A stretch of DNA of 25,048 nt from positions 6,640 through 31,687 of the forward strand of contig MFVV01000035.1 of assembly GCA_001786225.1 (NCBI GenBank), read 5' to 3'. Source of the DNA: Candidatus Nomurabacteria bacterium RIFCSPLOWO2_12_FULL_46_14 (GTDB taxonomy: Bacteria; Patescibacteriota; Minisyncoccia; Phycocordibacterales; UBA9973). Within the stretch, counting starts at the first letter, position 1; the number at the start of each line of letters is the position of its first letter. Below the pieces are notes generated by a model, which was not told the DNA's origin, did not search any database, and was given only the letters and a program-made list of their open reading frames with translations. The position numbers were made by a program, and so were the translations under genes. Below, piece by piece: positions 13,128-20,653 of the stretch.

Positions 13128-14395
13128 GTAATTTTTGGACTAAAATAAAATTAATCTGGATAGACGTCTCTTTGCGCAAAAAAGTTTTGTTCGTTTTTTT
13201 CGCTTTGATAATTTTCAGACTGCTTTCCACCATCCCCATACCCGGCATCGACGCGGCGGAACTTAGCCGCTTCTTGGCCAATAACCAATTTTTCGGCATC
13301 TTGAATATTTTTGCCGGCGGCGGCCTCTCCAATCTCTCCATCATCATGTTGGGCGTCGGCCCCTACATTACCGCCTCCATCATCATGCAGCTTCTGACCA
13401 TTATGGTGCCGGCGCTGAAGAAGATATACCACGAAGAAGGCGAGGCTGGCCGGAAGAAATTCACCCAGTATTCCCGCCTGCTGACCATCCCGCTCGCCGC
13501 GATTCAGGGTTTCAGCCTACTGGCTATTCTGGAGCGGCAAAATATTTTAATAAATCTGACACCTTTTGACCGAATTGTGAATTTGGTAATTGTGGTGGCC
13601 GGCTCTATTCTCATTATGTGGCTGGGCGAGCTTATCTCCGAATACGGCGTCGGCAACGGCGTGTCCTTGCTTATTTTCGCCGGTATCGTGGCCAGTCTGC
13701 CTTCCGCTGTTGGCCAGCTTTTGTTTACCTTTGACCCTTCCCAGATTCCGCTTTATCTTGGATTTATCGCGGCAGGGGCGCTGATTATTGCCGGAGTGGT
13801 GGTGGTGACCGAAGCCGAACGACCTATTCCGGTTACCTATGCCAAACGTGTTCGGGGAATGAAAATGTACGGCGGCGGCTCCACTTATTTGCCGCTACGG
13901 GTAAATCAGGCCGGAGTTATCCCCATAATCTTTGCCTTGTCCATTTTGCTTTTTCCACAGATAATCGGCACCTTTCTTGGCCGGTTCTCCAATGTGATTG
14001 TGGCTAAAATTTCCGCTTTCCTGGTCGCTTTTTCTCAGACCTCGCTTCTCTACGCGGTCTTTTATTTCATTTTGGTTTTTCTGTTCACTTACTTTTACAC
14101 CGCGGTTACTTTCGATCCCGAGGCTCTGGCGACCAACTTGCAGAAAAATGGCGCTTTTATCCCCGGCATCCGGCCGGGAGCTTCCACTTCGAGCTACATC
14201 TCCAAGGTTTTGACCCGGATTACCCTCTTGGGCGCTGTTTTCCTCGGTGTCATCGCGGTCTTACCTCTCATCATGCAGAGGGTAACCGGCATTAGCACCC
14301 TGGCCATCGGCGGCACATCTTTGCTCATCGTCGTTTCAGTAGTCCTCGACTTAATCAAGAAAATAGACGCGCAAGTGTCTATGCGGGAGTACTAA
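13124..14395 (+). CDS. secY: Protein translocase channel subunit SecY
   Basis: The central pore of the Sec translocon in the inner membrane. 423 residues with about ten hydrophobic helices. Markers include FRLLSTIPIPGID at the first helix, LGVGPYITASIIMQLL (second helix and plug region), GNGVSLLIFAGIVA, ERPIPVTYAKRVRG in the cytoplasmic loop, LPLRVNQAGVIPIIFA and the NGAFIPGIRPG loop before the last helices. It is coupled to rplO by an ATGA overlap. The stop codon lies in the loop of a two-part hairpin, and a second strong hairpin follows, so the cluster transcript probably ends here. Confidence 0.97.
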   Translation: MSNFWTKIKLIWIDVSLRKKVLFVFFALIIFRLLSTIPIPGIDAAELSRFLANNQFFGILNIFAGGGLSNLSIIMLGVGPYITASIIMQLLTIMVPALKKIYHEEGEAGRKKFTQYSRLLTIPLAAIQGFSLLAILERQNILINLTPFDRIVNLVIVVAGSILIMWLGELISEYGVGNGVSLLIFAGIVASLPSAVGQLLFTFDPSQIPLYLGFIAAGALIIAGVVVVTEAERPIPVTYAKRVRGMKMYGGGSTYLPLRVNQAGVIPIIFALSILLFPQIIGTFLGRFSNVIVAKISAFLVAFSQTSLLYAVFYFILVFLFTYFYTAVTFDPEALATNLQKNGAFIPGIRPGASTSSYISKVLTRITLLGAVFLGVIAVLPLIMQRVTGISTLAIGGTSLLIVVSVVLDLIKKIDAQVSMREY

Positions 14396-14413
14396 TTCTC
14401 CCGTTCTTGCGCG
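14368..14413 (+). terminator. Two-tier hairpin around the secY stop codon
   Basis: Outer 8-bp stem CGCGCAAG/CTTGCGCG (14368-14375 and 14406-14413) and inner 6-bp stem CGGGAG/CTCCCG (14384-14389 and 14398-14403). The TAA stop (14393-14395) is in the 8-base loop. There is no classic T run, so termination by this element alone is uncertain. Confidence 0.5.
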
Positions 14414-14419
14414 ATAATT

Positions 14420-14465
14420 CCCATTGTTTACTACACTAACGGCCGTCAGTTTGGTAAACAATGGG
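14420..14465. terminator. Long inverted repeat between secY and the convergent kinase gene
   Basis: CCCATTGTTTAC (14420-14431) and GTAAACAATGGG (14454-14465) pair over 12 bp. Inside, ACT/AGT and an ACGGCCGT core (14435-14450) add a second stem with one mismatch. It sits between two convergent genes and may end transcription from either side, but a U tract is missing on both strands. Confidence 0.5.
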
Positions 14466-14469
14466 GTTA

Positions 14470-15042
14470 TTAGTGCCCCAACCACTTTTTATATTCGGCA
14501 ATGACTATGTTGACCACTTGCTCCAGATTATTTTTGTCGGTGTCTACCACTAGGTCAAAATGATTTTTATCGGTATAGTCGGCGATACCGTAGAGTTCTT
14601 TGAATCTTTTTTTTTCGCTCTCGAGCCGGGCGGTTATTTTTTTATAAACTTCCTCTTTGCTCGCCTTACCTTCGCTTGCGGCTCGGAGTTTATTGCTCTC
14701 TAGATTATTAAAAATTCTCTCCGCGGAAATTCGGAGCGGTAGGTCCAAGAAGACCTTAAAGGATTCAGGGATCCAATGGAAGCCCAATCGGGAATCCAGA
14801 ACTATTTTTTCTTTTTTCCCGATTTTTCTTGTCTCCTCATCTATTTTTCGATCAATTTCTCCGCCGTCCTCCTCAGCTTTTTTACCAAGTTCGTTTAAGG
14901 ACAATTCTGTCTCCAGGGCCATTTTTCTCATAAAATCTCCCGGGGAGAAACGTTGAAAGTCCAATCGGGCGGCGACCAGGTCGGCGGTCGAGGATTTGCC
15001 GCTACCTGGAACTCCGACAATAGTGATTATCTCCTTTTTCAT
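14470..15042 (-). CDS. Cytidylate kinase-like P-loop kinase (archaeal-type)
   Basis: Probably phosphorylates (d)CMP. 190 residues with Walker A GVPGSGKSS (residues 10-18), RFSPGDFMRKMA after it, the AEEDGGEIDRKIDEE segment, DSRLGFHW (83-90) and the LID-like LPLRISAERI. The pattern of a short kinase with S-x-G-D-x-x-R after the P-loop and EIDR-type spacing resembles archaeal CMP kinases rather than the longer bacterial Cmk. It is encoded on the opposite strand between secY and adk. The promoter (TTGAAA-17-TATCAT) ends six bases before its ATG, so the mRNA is predicted leaderless. The substrate is inferred; dephospho-CoA or other small-molecule kinase activity cannot be excluded. Confidence 0.72.
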   Translation of the reverse strand: MKKEIITIVGVPGSGKSSTADLVAARLDFQRFSPGDFMRKMALETELSLNELGKKAEEDGGEIDRKIDEETRKIGKKEKIVLDSRLGFHWIPESFKVFLDLPLRISAERIFNNLESNKLRAASEGKASKEEVYKKITARLESEKKRFKELYGIADYTDKNHFDLVVDTDKNNLEQVVNIVIAEYKKWLGH

Positions 15043-15048
15043 ATCGAC

Positions 15049-15077
15049 ATGATACTCTTTTTAGCTTGATTTTTCAA
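15049..15077 (-). promoter_or_regulatory. Leaderless promoter of the CMP-kinase-like gene
   Basis: On the minus strand: TTGAAA (15077-15072), a 17-base spacer, TATCAT (15054-15049), then six bases to the ATG at 15042. It overlaps the adk promoter on the other strand. Confidence 0.65.
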
Positions 15078-15094
15078 GTAAAATTTTGTATCGT
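15066..15094 (+). promoter_or_regulatory. Leaderless promoter of adk
   Basis: TTGATT (15066-15071), 17-base spacer, TATCGT (15089-15094) preceded by TG, then six bases to the ATG at 15101. The -10 is imperfect. It overlaps the divergent kinase promoter, so the two may compete. Confidence 0.5.
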
Positions 15095-15100
15095 TAGCAT

Positions 15101-15691
15101 ATGACAAGCTATAATTTCGTATTTTTTGGCATAGTGGGTTCCGGCAAGGGCACCCAGGTTAAATTACTTACCGATTACTTAAAAGAAAAAGATGGCCGGG
15201 AGACTGTTTATATTTCCCCCGGCAATGAATACAGAAAGCTTATAGAATCCGACACTTATACCAGCTCTCTTGTCAAAAGCCCGCTTTCCAGTGGCGCGCT
15301 CCTTCCGGGGTTTTTAACCGATGCCATTGTTACCAACCTACTTATTTCTTTTTTGACTCCGGAAAAGAATTTAATAGCTGACGGATATCCTCGCGCGGTT
15401 ACTCAATCCATGAGTTTTGAAGAAATGATGAAATTTTATCAGCGGGAAAATATAAAAGTTATTTATATTGAAATATCTAAAGAAGAAGCCATAAAAAGAC
15501 TGAAACTCAGAGGAAGACATGATGACACGGATGAAGGGATTAGTAAGCGATTTGATGAATATGTGAACAATGTTGTTCCGGCGATGAACTATTTTGAAGG
15601 CAAAGAAAACTATAAAATATATAAGATAGACGGCGAACAGTTAGTAGGGGATGTTCATAAAAATATTATTCACGCTCTGGGATTTGAATGA
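15101..15691 (+). CDS. adk: Adenylate kinase family protein, short LID
   Basis: Interconverts AMP + ATP and 2 ADP, or a related NMP. 196 residues: P-loop GIVGSGKGT (10-18), which differs from the usual GPPGAGKGT; NMP-binding region; DGYPR (94-98); and a short non-zinc LID with RGRHDDTDEGISKRFDEY (137-154) carrying the catalytic arginines. It occupies the usual adk place between secY and map, although the divergent kinase gene has been inserted. The stop codon overlaps the map start (ATGA). With two other NMP-kinase-like genes nearby, the true substrate is not certain. Confidence 0.85.
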   Translation: MTSYNFVFFGIVGSGKGTQVKLLTDYLKEKDGRETVYISPGNEYRKLIESDTYTSSLVKSPLSSGALLPGFLTDAIVTNLLISFLTPEKNLIADGYPRAVTQSMSFEEMMKFYQRENIKVIYIEISKEEAIKRLKLRGRHDDTDEGISKRFDEYVNNVVPAMNYFEGKENYKIYKIDGEQLVGDVHKNIIHALGFE

Positions 15692-16464
15692 TAATAATAA
15701 AAACCAAAAAAGAAATAGAAATACTGCGCGAGGGCGGGAGACGGCTGGCTACAGTGCTTTACAAGGTTAAAGAAAAAATTACTCCTGGAATTTCGACCAA
15801 AGAATTAGATATTTATGCAGAAAAATTAATCAAAGATTTGAGCGACGAACCCGCCTTTTTGAATTACCGGCCGGAGGGCGCCGCTAAGCCCTATCCGGCA
15901 AGCTTGTGCGTCTCGGTCAATGATGAAGTGGTGCATGGCATTCCGAGTTCAAATAGAGTGCTAAAAGAGGGGGATATCGTTTCGCTTGATCTGGGTCTTA
16001 GGCACCTGGGTCTTTTTACTGATATGGCTATAACTGTGCCGGTCGGCGCCGTAAGTGAGGGAAGCGAGAGGCTTATGCAAACTACTGAGAAAGCTTTACA
16101 GATAGGTATCGATGCGGCGCAAGGGGGCAATACCGTGGGGGATATCGGTTATGCGATAGAGAGCTTCGTTCGCTCCAGGAAGGAAAACAATTACGGCATT
16201 GTGGAAGTTCTCTCCGGCCACGGCGTCGGGCGAGCCATCCACGAAGACCCGTATATACCTAATTTCGGCAAAAGGGGCTCCGGGAATAAACTTGTGCCCG
16301 GTATGATTATCGCCATTGAGCCCATGCTCAACCTTGGTACTAAAAATGTGGTTCAAGACGAGGATGGCTACACCATCCGCACCGCGGATGGCAAAAAGAG
16401 CGCGCATTTTGAACACACCGTTTTAATAACGGCCGGCGAGCCGGAAATTTTGACTCAAATATAG
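15688..16464 (+). CDS. map: Methionine aminopeptidase, type I
   Basis: Removes the initiator Met from new proteins using two metal ions. 258 residues, with H83 in VVHGIP, metal ligands D101 and D112 (SLDLGLRHLGLFTDMA), H178 (GHGVGRAIHEDP), E211 (IIAIEP) and E242 (HFEHTVLIT). All are present. It begins inside the adk stop codon. Its 3' end contains the -10 of the next gene. infA, rpmJ, rpsM and rpoA, which usually follow, are absent from this window. Confidence 0.96.
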   Translation: MIIIKTKKEIEILREGGRRLATVLYKVKEKITPGISTKELDIYAEKLIKDLSDEPAFLNYRPEGAAKPYPASLCVSVNDEVVHGIPSSNRVLKEGDIVSLDLGLRHLGLFTDMAITVPVGAVSEGSERLMQTTEKALQIGIDAAQGGNTVGDIGYAIESFVRSRKENNYGIVEVLSGHGVGRAIHEDPYIPNFGKRGSGNKLVPGMIIAIEPMLNLGTKNVVQDEDGYTIRTADGKKSAHFEHTVLITAGEPEILTQI

Positions 16465-16470
16465 TATAAT
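16465..16470 (+). promoter_or_regulatory. -10 box for the VirD4-like gene, predicted leaderless
   Basis: A perfect TATAAT directly after the map stop codon; the ATG follows seven bases later at 16478. A TTGACT at 16450 is only 9 bases away and cannot be its -35, so no good -35 is seen. Confidence 0.5.
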
Positions 16471-16477
16471 TAGGATA

Positions 16478-19240
16478 ATGGAACCATCCTTTTTTAAGGA
16501 AGTGCCTAAATTTAAAACTCCGGACGAGGAGCTTCAATACTTGCGCGCCCATGTCAGCCGCAGGGAACAGGAACTCCGAGATAGCGGCCATTTGGAGGCT
16601 GGAGATACTGCCGCCCGGGACGTCCTCGGCGCCTATCGCCAGATTCCCGCCGAGGAGGTTGTGCATAAAGACAGCCTCTTGGGCAAAAAAGAGACCGAGG
16701 GGATTGTTCTCCGTCTTAAGCCGGAGAGCCACGACAGCGTCATGGAAGAGCTTTTGGGTATAGTAATTACCAGAGGCATTAAGAACGCGACGGCAGTGGT
16801 GGAAAAAATGAACAACCCCCATATTGATGATGACTTCCATCGCCTTTTGGTCCAGTTTTTGAAAACCGGCCAACACATTAGAGATCTTAAGGAAAAAACG
16901 CCGCTCGATAAATCTCTTCGGATGACTTTGTTTGAAGTGACTTTGCCACCACCCCAGGATGAAGCCGACAAATCCAAGGGCTTCAAGGAGTTTATTGGCG
17001 CGATGGAGCAGTTTTATGCCGGCATGCAATCCATCTCCCTAGGCAAAAACAACGCGGAGGGCAACTATTTTACCTTGGAAGTGGCGCTCAGCAACCAGAG
17101 CGATGAGATGGTGATTTACGCCGCCGTGCCGGACAAGCACGTCTCTTTGTTTGAAAAGCAGGTCTTGGCGTTTTATCACAGCGCCAAAGTGAGAGAAGTG
17201 ACGGATGATTACAACATATTCAACGAGGCCGGGGCGGCCGCCGGCGCTTACGCGATTTTCCGGGAACGGGCGGTCATGCCCATCAAAACCTACGATAATA
17301 TTGAGCACGACCCGATGAATCCCATTTTGAACGTCTTTTCTAAATTAAAGACAGTAGGCGAAGGCGCGGCGATTCAGATACTCGTTTCTCCGGCGGGCAA
17401 TAAGTTGATAGAACAGTTCCATTTGATTTTGGACGATGTCAAGGACGGCATGTCGGTCATGCACGCGGCGGATAATTTTTATAAATTCCACAAAGCTTTC
17501 GTCAAAGCCGGCAAAGAACTTTTTTTTGGCGCTCGGAAAGATGAGAAAGAAAAAAAAGAAAAATATACCCCGGGCCGGCGGGCGGTGGACCAGAACGCGG
17601 TGGAGAAAATAGGCGAAAAAATCAAAAGCACCATTATGCAGGCCAACATCCGGGTTATTGCTTCCGGCGAGAGCGAAGAGCGGGCCGAGGCTATTCTCCA
17701 AGAAATAGAATCTTCCTTTAATCAGTTCAGCGAGGCTGGGAGCAACTCTTTGATTTTTGAAAAAGTTGCCGGCGGGGAACTTAAGCGGCTTTTTCACGAC
17801 TTCTCTTACCGTCGGTTTGTCAATGATAAAATATTGCCGCTCAATCTCAAAGAGCTTGCTTCTGTCTTTCATTTTCCGGTGGGCATCGGCAGTCAGCCTC
17901 AGCTTAAGGAGGCTAAAGCCGGCATTGCTCCGGCCCCCCTTGAAATAGCGAAAGAAGGCATAATCCTTGGGATAAACAACTATCGCGGCAGAGACACCGA
18001 AATACATATGGCGCGTGAAGACCGGATGAGGCATTTTTATGTTATCGGCCAGACGGGTACCGGCAAAACCAACATCATGCTCAATATGATCACCCAAGAC
18101 ATAAAAGCGGGCGACGGCTGCTGCTACATTGATCCGCACGGCACCGATATTCAGACAATTTTATCTCGTATTCCAAAGGAACGCATTGACGATGTTATTT
18201 ATTTTGACCCTGCATACACTCCCCGGCCAATGGGGCTAAATATGCTGGAATATGATCCTAAATATCCGGAACAAAAAACCTTCGTGGTAAATGAACTGAT
18301 GGGGATCTTCAATAAACTTTTTGATATGAAAATCGGCGGCGGAGCGATGTTTGAACAATATTTTAGAAACTCGGCATTTCTGGTGATGGAAGACCCGGAG
18401 TCTGGTTCAACCTTGCTGGAAATTACCAGAGTCCTTGGCGATAAAGCATTTCGCGATATGAAACTCGCCAAATGCAAGAACCCTATCATTAAGCAATTTT
18501 GGGTTTCAGCGGAGCAGACAACCGGCGACCAGTCCTTGGCCAACTTCGTGCCTTATATTTCCTCTAAATTTGATAATTTTATCAGTAACGATATCATGCG
18601 TCCCGTTGTCCTCCAGCAGAACTCTGTTTTTAATTTTCGAAAAATAATGGATGAAAAGAAAATTCTTCTGGTTAATCTCTCCAAAGGTCGGCTGGGGGAG
18701 ATTAACGCCAATCTCATCGGCTTGGTTCTGGTCGGCAAAATTCAGATGGCAGCGCTCTCTCGGGTGGATATGTTCGGGCATCCGATGAACGATTTTTACC
18801 TTTACATAGACGAGTTCCAGAACGTGACCACGGATTCCATTGCCTCCATTCTCTCCGAAGCCCGCAAGTACCGGCTGTCTCTCAATATCGCCCATCAATA
18901 CATTACCCAGCTGGAGGAGAACATCAAGAACGCGGTCTTCGGCAATGTCGGCTCTATGGCGGTCTTCCGGGTTAGCACCGAAGATGCCAATTTTCTGGAA
19001 CCTCGTTTCAAGCCCATTTTTACCGCCCAGGATATCACTCGACTGGACAACTATAACGCTTATATGAATATGCTGGTCGCGGGTCAGCCGACTAAGCCTT
19101 TCAATCTGCGGACCCTCCCGCCGGAGGGGGGTAGTCCCCAAATTGTGAATAACCTCAAAGAACTTTCTTATGTCAAATACGGCCGGGACCGGGCAGAAGT
19201 GGAAGCGGAAATTATGGGGCGATTTAAGACGATGGGGTAG
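16478..19240 (+). CDS. VirD4/TraG-like FtsK-HerA superfamily ATPase
   Basis: A 920-residue protein whose C-terminal part (from about residue 500) is a DNA-translocase-type ATPase: RHFYVIGQTGTGKTN with Walker A at 524-531, CCYIDPHGTD, a Walker B FYLYIDEFQN with D778 and E779, and the ARKYRLSLNIAHQYITQLEE segment typical of TraG/TraD coupling proteins. The N-terminal 500 residues are soluble alpha/beta sequence with no evident transmembrane anchor, unlike classical VirD4, plus a charged lysine/glutamate linker near 350-370. Such proteins are common in CPR genomes beside type IV pilus and secretion genes. Here none are next to it, so the role (DNA transfer, uptake or pilus function) is open. A CYTH gene follows closely. 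Confidence 0.8.
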   Translation: MEPSFFKEVPKFKTPDEELQYLRAHVSRREQELRDSGHLEAGDTAARDVLGAYRQIPAEEVVHKDSLLGKKETEGIVLRLKPESHDSVMEELLGIVITRGIKNATAVVEKMNNPHIDDDFHRLLVQFLKTGQHIRDLKEKTPLDKSLRMTLFEVTLPPPQDEADKSKGFKEFIGAMEQFYAGMQSISLGKNNAEGNYFTLEVALSNQSDEMVIYAAVPDKHVSLFEKQVLAFYHSAKVREVTDDYNIFNEAGAAAGAYAIFRERAVMPIKTYDNIEHDPMNPILNVFSKLKTVGEGAAIQILVSPAGNKLIEQFHLILDDVKDGMSVMHAADNFYKFHKAFVKAGKELFFGARKDEKEKKEKYTPGRRAVDQNAVEKIGEKIKSTIMQANIRVIASGESEERAEAILQEIESSFNQFSEAGSNSLIFEKVAGGELKRLFHDFSYRRFVNDKILPLNLKELASVFHFPVGIGSQPQLKEAKAGIAPAPLEIAKEGIILGINNYRGRDTEIHMAREDRMRHFYVIGQTGTGKTNIMLNMITQDIKAGDGCCYIDPHGTDIQTILSRIPKERIDDVIYFDPAYTPRPMGLNMLEYDPKYPEQKTFVVNELMGIFNKLFDMKIGGGAMFEQYFRNSAFLVMEDPESGSTLLEITRVLGDKAFRDMKLAKCKNPIIKQFWVSAEQTTGDQSLANFVPYISSKFDNFISNDIMRPVVLQQNSVFNFRKIMDEKKILLVNLSKGRLGEINANLIGLVLVGKIQMAALSRVDMFGHPMNDFYLYIDEFQNVTTDSIASILSEARKYRLSLNIAHQYITQLEENIKNAVFGNVGSMAVFRVSTEDANFLEPRFKPIFTAQDITRLDNYNAYMNMLVAGQPTKPFNLRTLPPEGGSPQIVNNLKELSYVKYGRDRAEVEAEIMGRFKTMG

Positions 19241-19288
19241 TTGAATGCCGGTCGGAAAAAACTTATCGGGATATTTGATGATTATTAT

Positions 19289-19864
19289 ATGGAGGAATTT
19301 GAAATAAAATTTTTAGAAGTTAATGTGCCGGAACTAGAGGAGAAACTCAAAGCCATCGGCGCGGAGAAAGTGGGGGAATATAATTACCGCCGAATGGTTT
19401 TTGATTATCCCGATTTTAGACTGGACAAGAATCACGGATGGATCAGGGTTCGTACCGATGGTTCGGAAACTACTTTGACTTACAAAGAGCGAGTCGGGGT
19501 AAAATCTCATGATGCTGGCATCCCAGACGAAGGCATGAAGGAAGTTGAAGTCTTGGTAAATAGTTATGAAAATGTCTGCGCCATCTTAAAATCCATTGGT
19601 CTAGTGATAAAGCAGGAAGCGATGAATAGGAGAATACGTTACAAAAAAGATGATGTGGAATTCGATATTGATTTTTGGGCACAATTACCACCTTATGTTG
19701 AAATTGAATCCGTTTCTATGCAGAAAGTTAAAAATGCGGCGCGAGAGCTGGGCTTTAAGCCGGAAGATGGATTGGTGTGTTCGGTTAAGCAGGTTTATAA
19801 AAAATATGGGATTAACTTGGATGATTATTCTTTTATTTCACCCGAAAAAATGGCAAAAAAATGA
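19289..19864 (+). CDS. CYTH-domain protein (class IV adenylate cyclase / triphosphatase family)
   Basis: From ATG 19289 it is 191 residues and begins MEEFEIKFLEV, containing the defining E-x-E-x-K (E3, E5, K7). Further basic and acidic positions of the triphosphate tunnel are present: RIRVRTDG-like WIRVRTDGSE, LTYKERVG, RIRYKKDD, FDIDFW and YVEIES. CYTH enzymes act on triphosphates (ATP to cAMP, thiamine-PPP, or polyphosphate); which applies here cannot be told. The frame is open back to a TTG at 19241, but that adds 16 residues before the motif, so the later ATG is preferred. The stop lies three bases before the transposase palindrome. Confidence 0.8.
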   Translation: MEEFEIKFLEVNVPELEEKLKAIGAEKVGEYNYRRMVFDYPDFRLDKNHGWIRVRTDGSETTLTYKERVGVKSHDAGIPDEGMKEVEVLVNSYENVCAILKSIGLVIKQEAMNRRIRYKKDDVEFDIDFWAQLPPYVEIESVSMQKVKNAARELGFKPEDGLVCSVKQVYKKYGINLDDYSFISPEKMAKK

Positions 19865-19867
19865 AAC

Positions 19868-19888
19868 TACACAGGATAATCCTGTGTA
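19868..19888. repeat. Upstream palindrome of the transposase element
   Basis: A 10+1+10 perfect inverted repeat with core ACACAGGAT-A-ATCCTGTGT. It ends four bases before the transposase -10 box, so binding by the transposase could repress its own promoter. Confidence 0.85.
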
Positions 19889-19897
19889 TGCTATAAT
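19889..19897 (+). promoter_or_regulatory. Extended -10 of the transposase gene, leaderless
   Basis: TGC plus TATAAT (19892-19897), with the ATG at 19904 six bases later. The -35 region is inside the palindrome and shows no consensus hexamer. Confidence 0.6.
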
Positions 19898-19903
19898 GCT
19901 CTT

Positions 19904-20554
19904 ATGGGTCTCCGAAAACAACCTTTTGTCGTAGGCGAATATTACCACTTATATAATCGTGGTGTAGAAAAACGCAAGATATTCTTGGATAAACAAGACT
20001 ATCTGCACTTTTTATATTTAATGTATGTTGGCAACACTGAAAAAAATATAAAAACACGCGACTTAAATGAACATTTTGATAGGGAAGAGACCGTTGTGGA
20101 TATCGGTGCTTATTGTTTAATGCCCAACCACTTTCATATTTTAGTGAAAGAAAAAGTTGATAATGGTATTTCCTTGTTTATGCGCAAAATTTTAACTGCC
20201 TATTCGATGTATTTTAATTTAAAATATAAACGCACTGGCAGGTTATACGAAAATACATTTAAATCGTCGCACATAGGCAATGATCGTTATTTAAAATATA
20301 TTTTTGCGTATATACATCTTAATCCTGCAAAATTGATCGAAAAAAATTGGAAAGAAAAACCTTCAAAAAAGATCCAAGACATAATAAAATTTATTGAAAC
20401 ATATGAGTATTCAAGTTTTTATGAATATACATCATCGTTGTCCGCAAAGAAGGCAAGAAATATCTTGAACGCTGATGTTTTTCCGCGTTATTTTAATACA
20501 ATAGACGATTATAAAGATGAATTATTTGATTGGCTTACTTACTACACAGGATAA
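19904..20554 (+). CDS. REP-associated tyrosine transposase (IS200-like Y1)
   Basis: A 216-residue HUH/Y1 transposase of the REP-associated type. It has the N-terminal YYHLYNRGVEKRKIF signature, the HUH motif in LMPNHFHILVKE (H76, H78), a candidate catalytic Tyr in LTAYSMYFN (Y100 or Y103), and KRTGRLYENTFKSSHIGNDR followed by YIHLNPAK. Such proteins cut single-stranded DNA at REP palindromes. The downstream palindrome encodes the last codons and the stop: the TAA (20552-20554) is at its centre, so gene end and element end coincide. It appears intact. Expression is probably low and autoregulated through the upstream palindrome, which is inference. Confidence 0.9.
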   Translation: MGLRKQPFVVGEYYHLYNRGVEKRKIFLDKQDYLHFLYLMYVGNTEKNIKTRDLNEHFDREETVVDIGAYCLMPNHFHILVKEKVDNGISLFMRKILTAYSMYFNLKYKRTGRLYENTFKSSHIGNDRYLKYIFAYIHLNPAKLIEKNWKEKPSKKIQDIIKFIETYEYSSFYEYTSSLSAKKARNILNADVFPRYFNTIDDYKDELFDWLTYYTG

Positions 20555-20565
20555 TCCTGTGTAGT
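20541..20565. repeat. Downstream palindrome of the transposase element
   Basis: A 12+1+12 perfect inverted repeat with the same ACACAGGAT-A-ATCCTGTGT core as the upstream copy; 22 bases are identical between the two. It contains the transposase stop codon and may also serve as its transcription stop. Confidence 0.85.
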
Positions 20566-20577
20566 GTAATTTGATTT

Positions 20578-20606
20578 TTGCAAATCATTTATTTTTCTGT
20601 TACAAT
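20578..20606 (+). promoter_or_regulatory. Promoter of the large adenylate-kinase-like gene
   Basis: TTGCAA (20578-20583), 17-base spacer, extended -10 TGT plus TACAAT (20601-20606). The transcript start is predicted near 20613, leaving a leader of about 40 bases. Confidence 0.65.
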
Positions 20607-20621
20607 ACACCTATTAATCAT

Positions 20622-20639
20622 CAGCGGAAGCTGCTTTTT
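20622..20639 (+). promoter_or_regulatory. Short leader hairpin plus T run before the large kinase gene
   Basis: CAGC-GGAA-GCTG (20622-20633) followed by C and T5, 14 bases before the ATG. The stem is only 4 bp, so it is weak. It repeats the promoter, hairpin, U-run, ATG order seen at rpsS. Confidence 0.35.
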
Positions 20640-20653
20640 ATTTTAATCAATTT

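Larger units (their letters stand above)
19868..20565 (+). mobile_element. REP-type transposase element with matching end palindromes
   Basis: A transposase gene framed by two copies of the same palindrome (19868-19888 and 20541-20565), each with ACACAGGAT/ATCCTGTGT arms around a single A. It is AT-rich compared with the ribosomal genes. It lies immediately after the CYTH stop codon. No target duplication is expected for a Y1 transposase. Confidence 0.75.

Noticed and set aside
16450..16455. TTGACT as -35 of the VirD4-like gene promoter.
   Set aside because: It is only 9 bases from the TATAAT, too close for a normal promoter.
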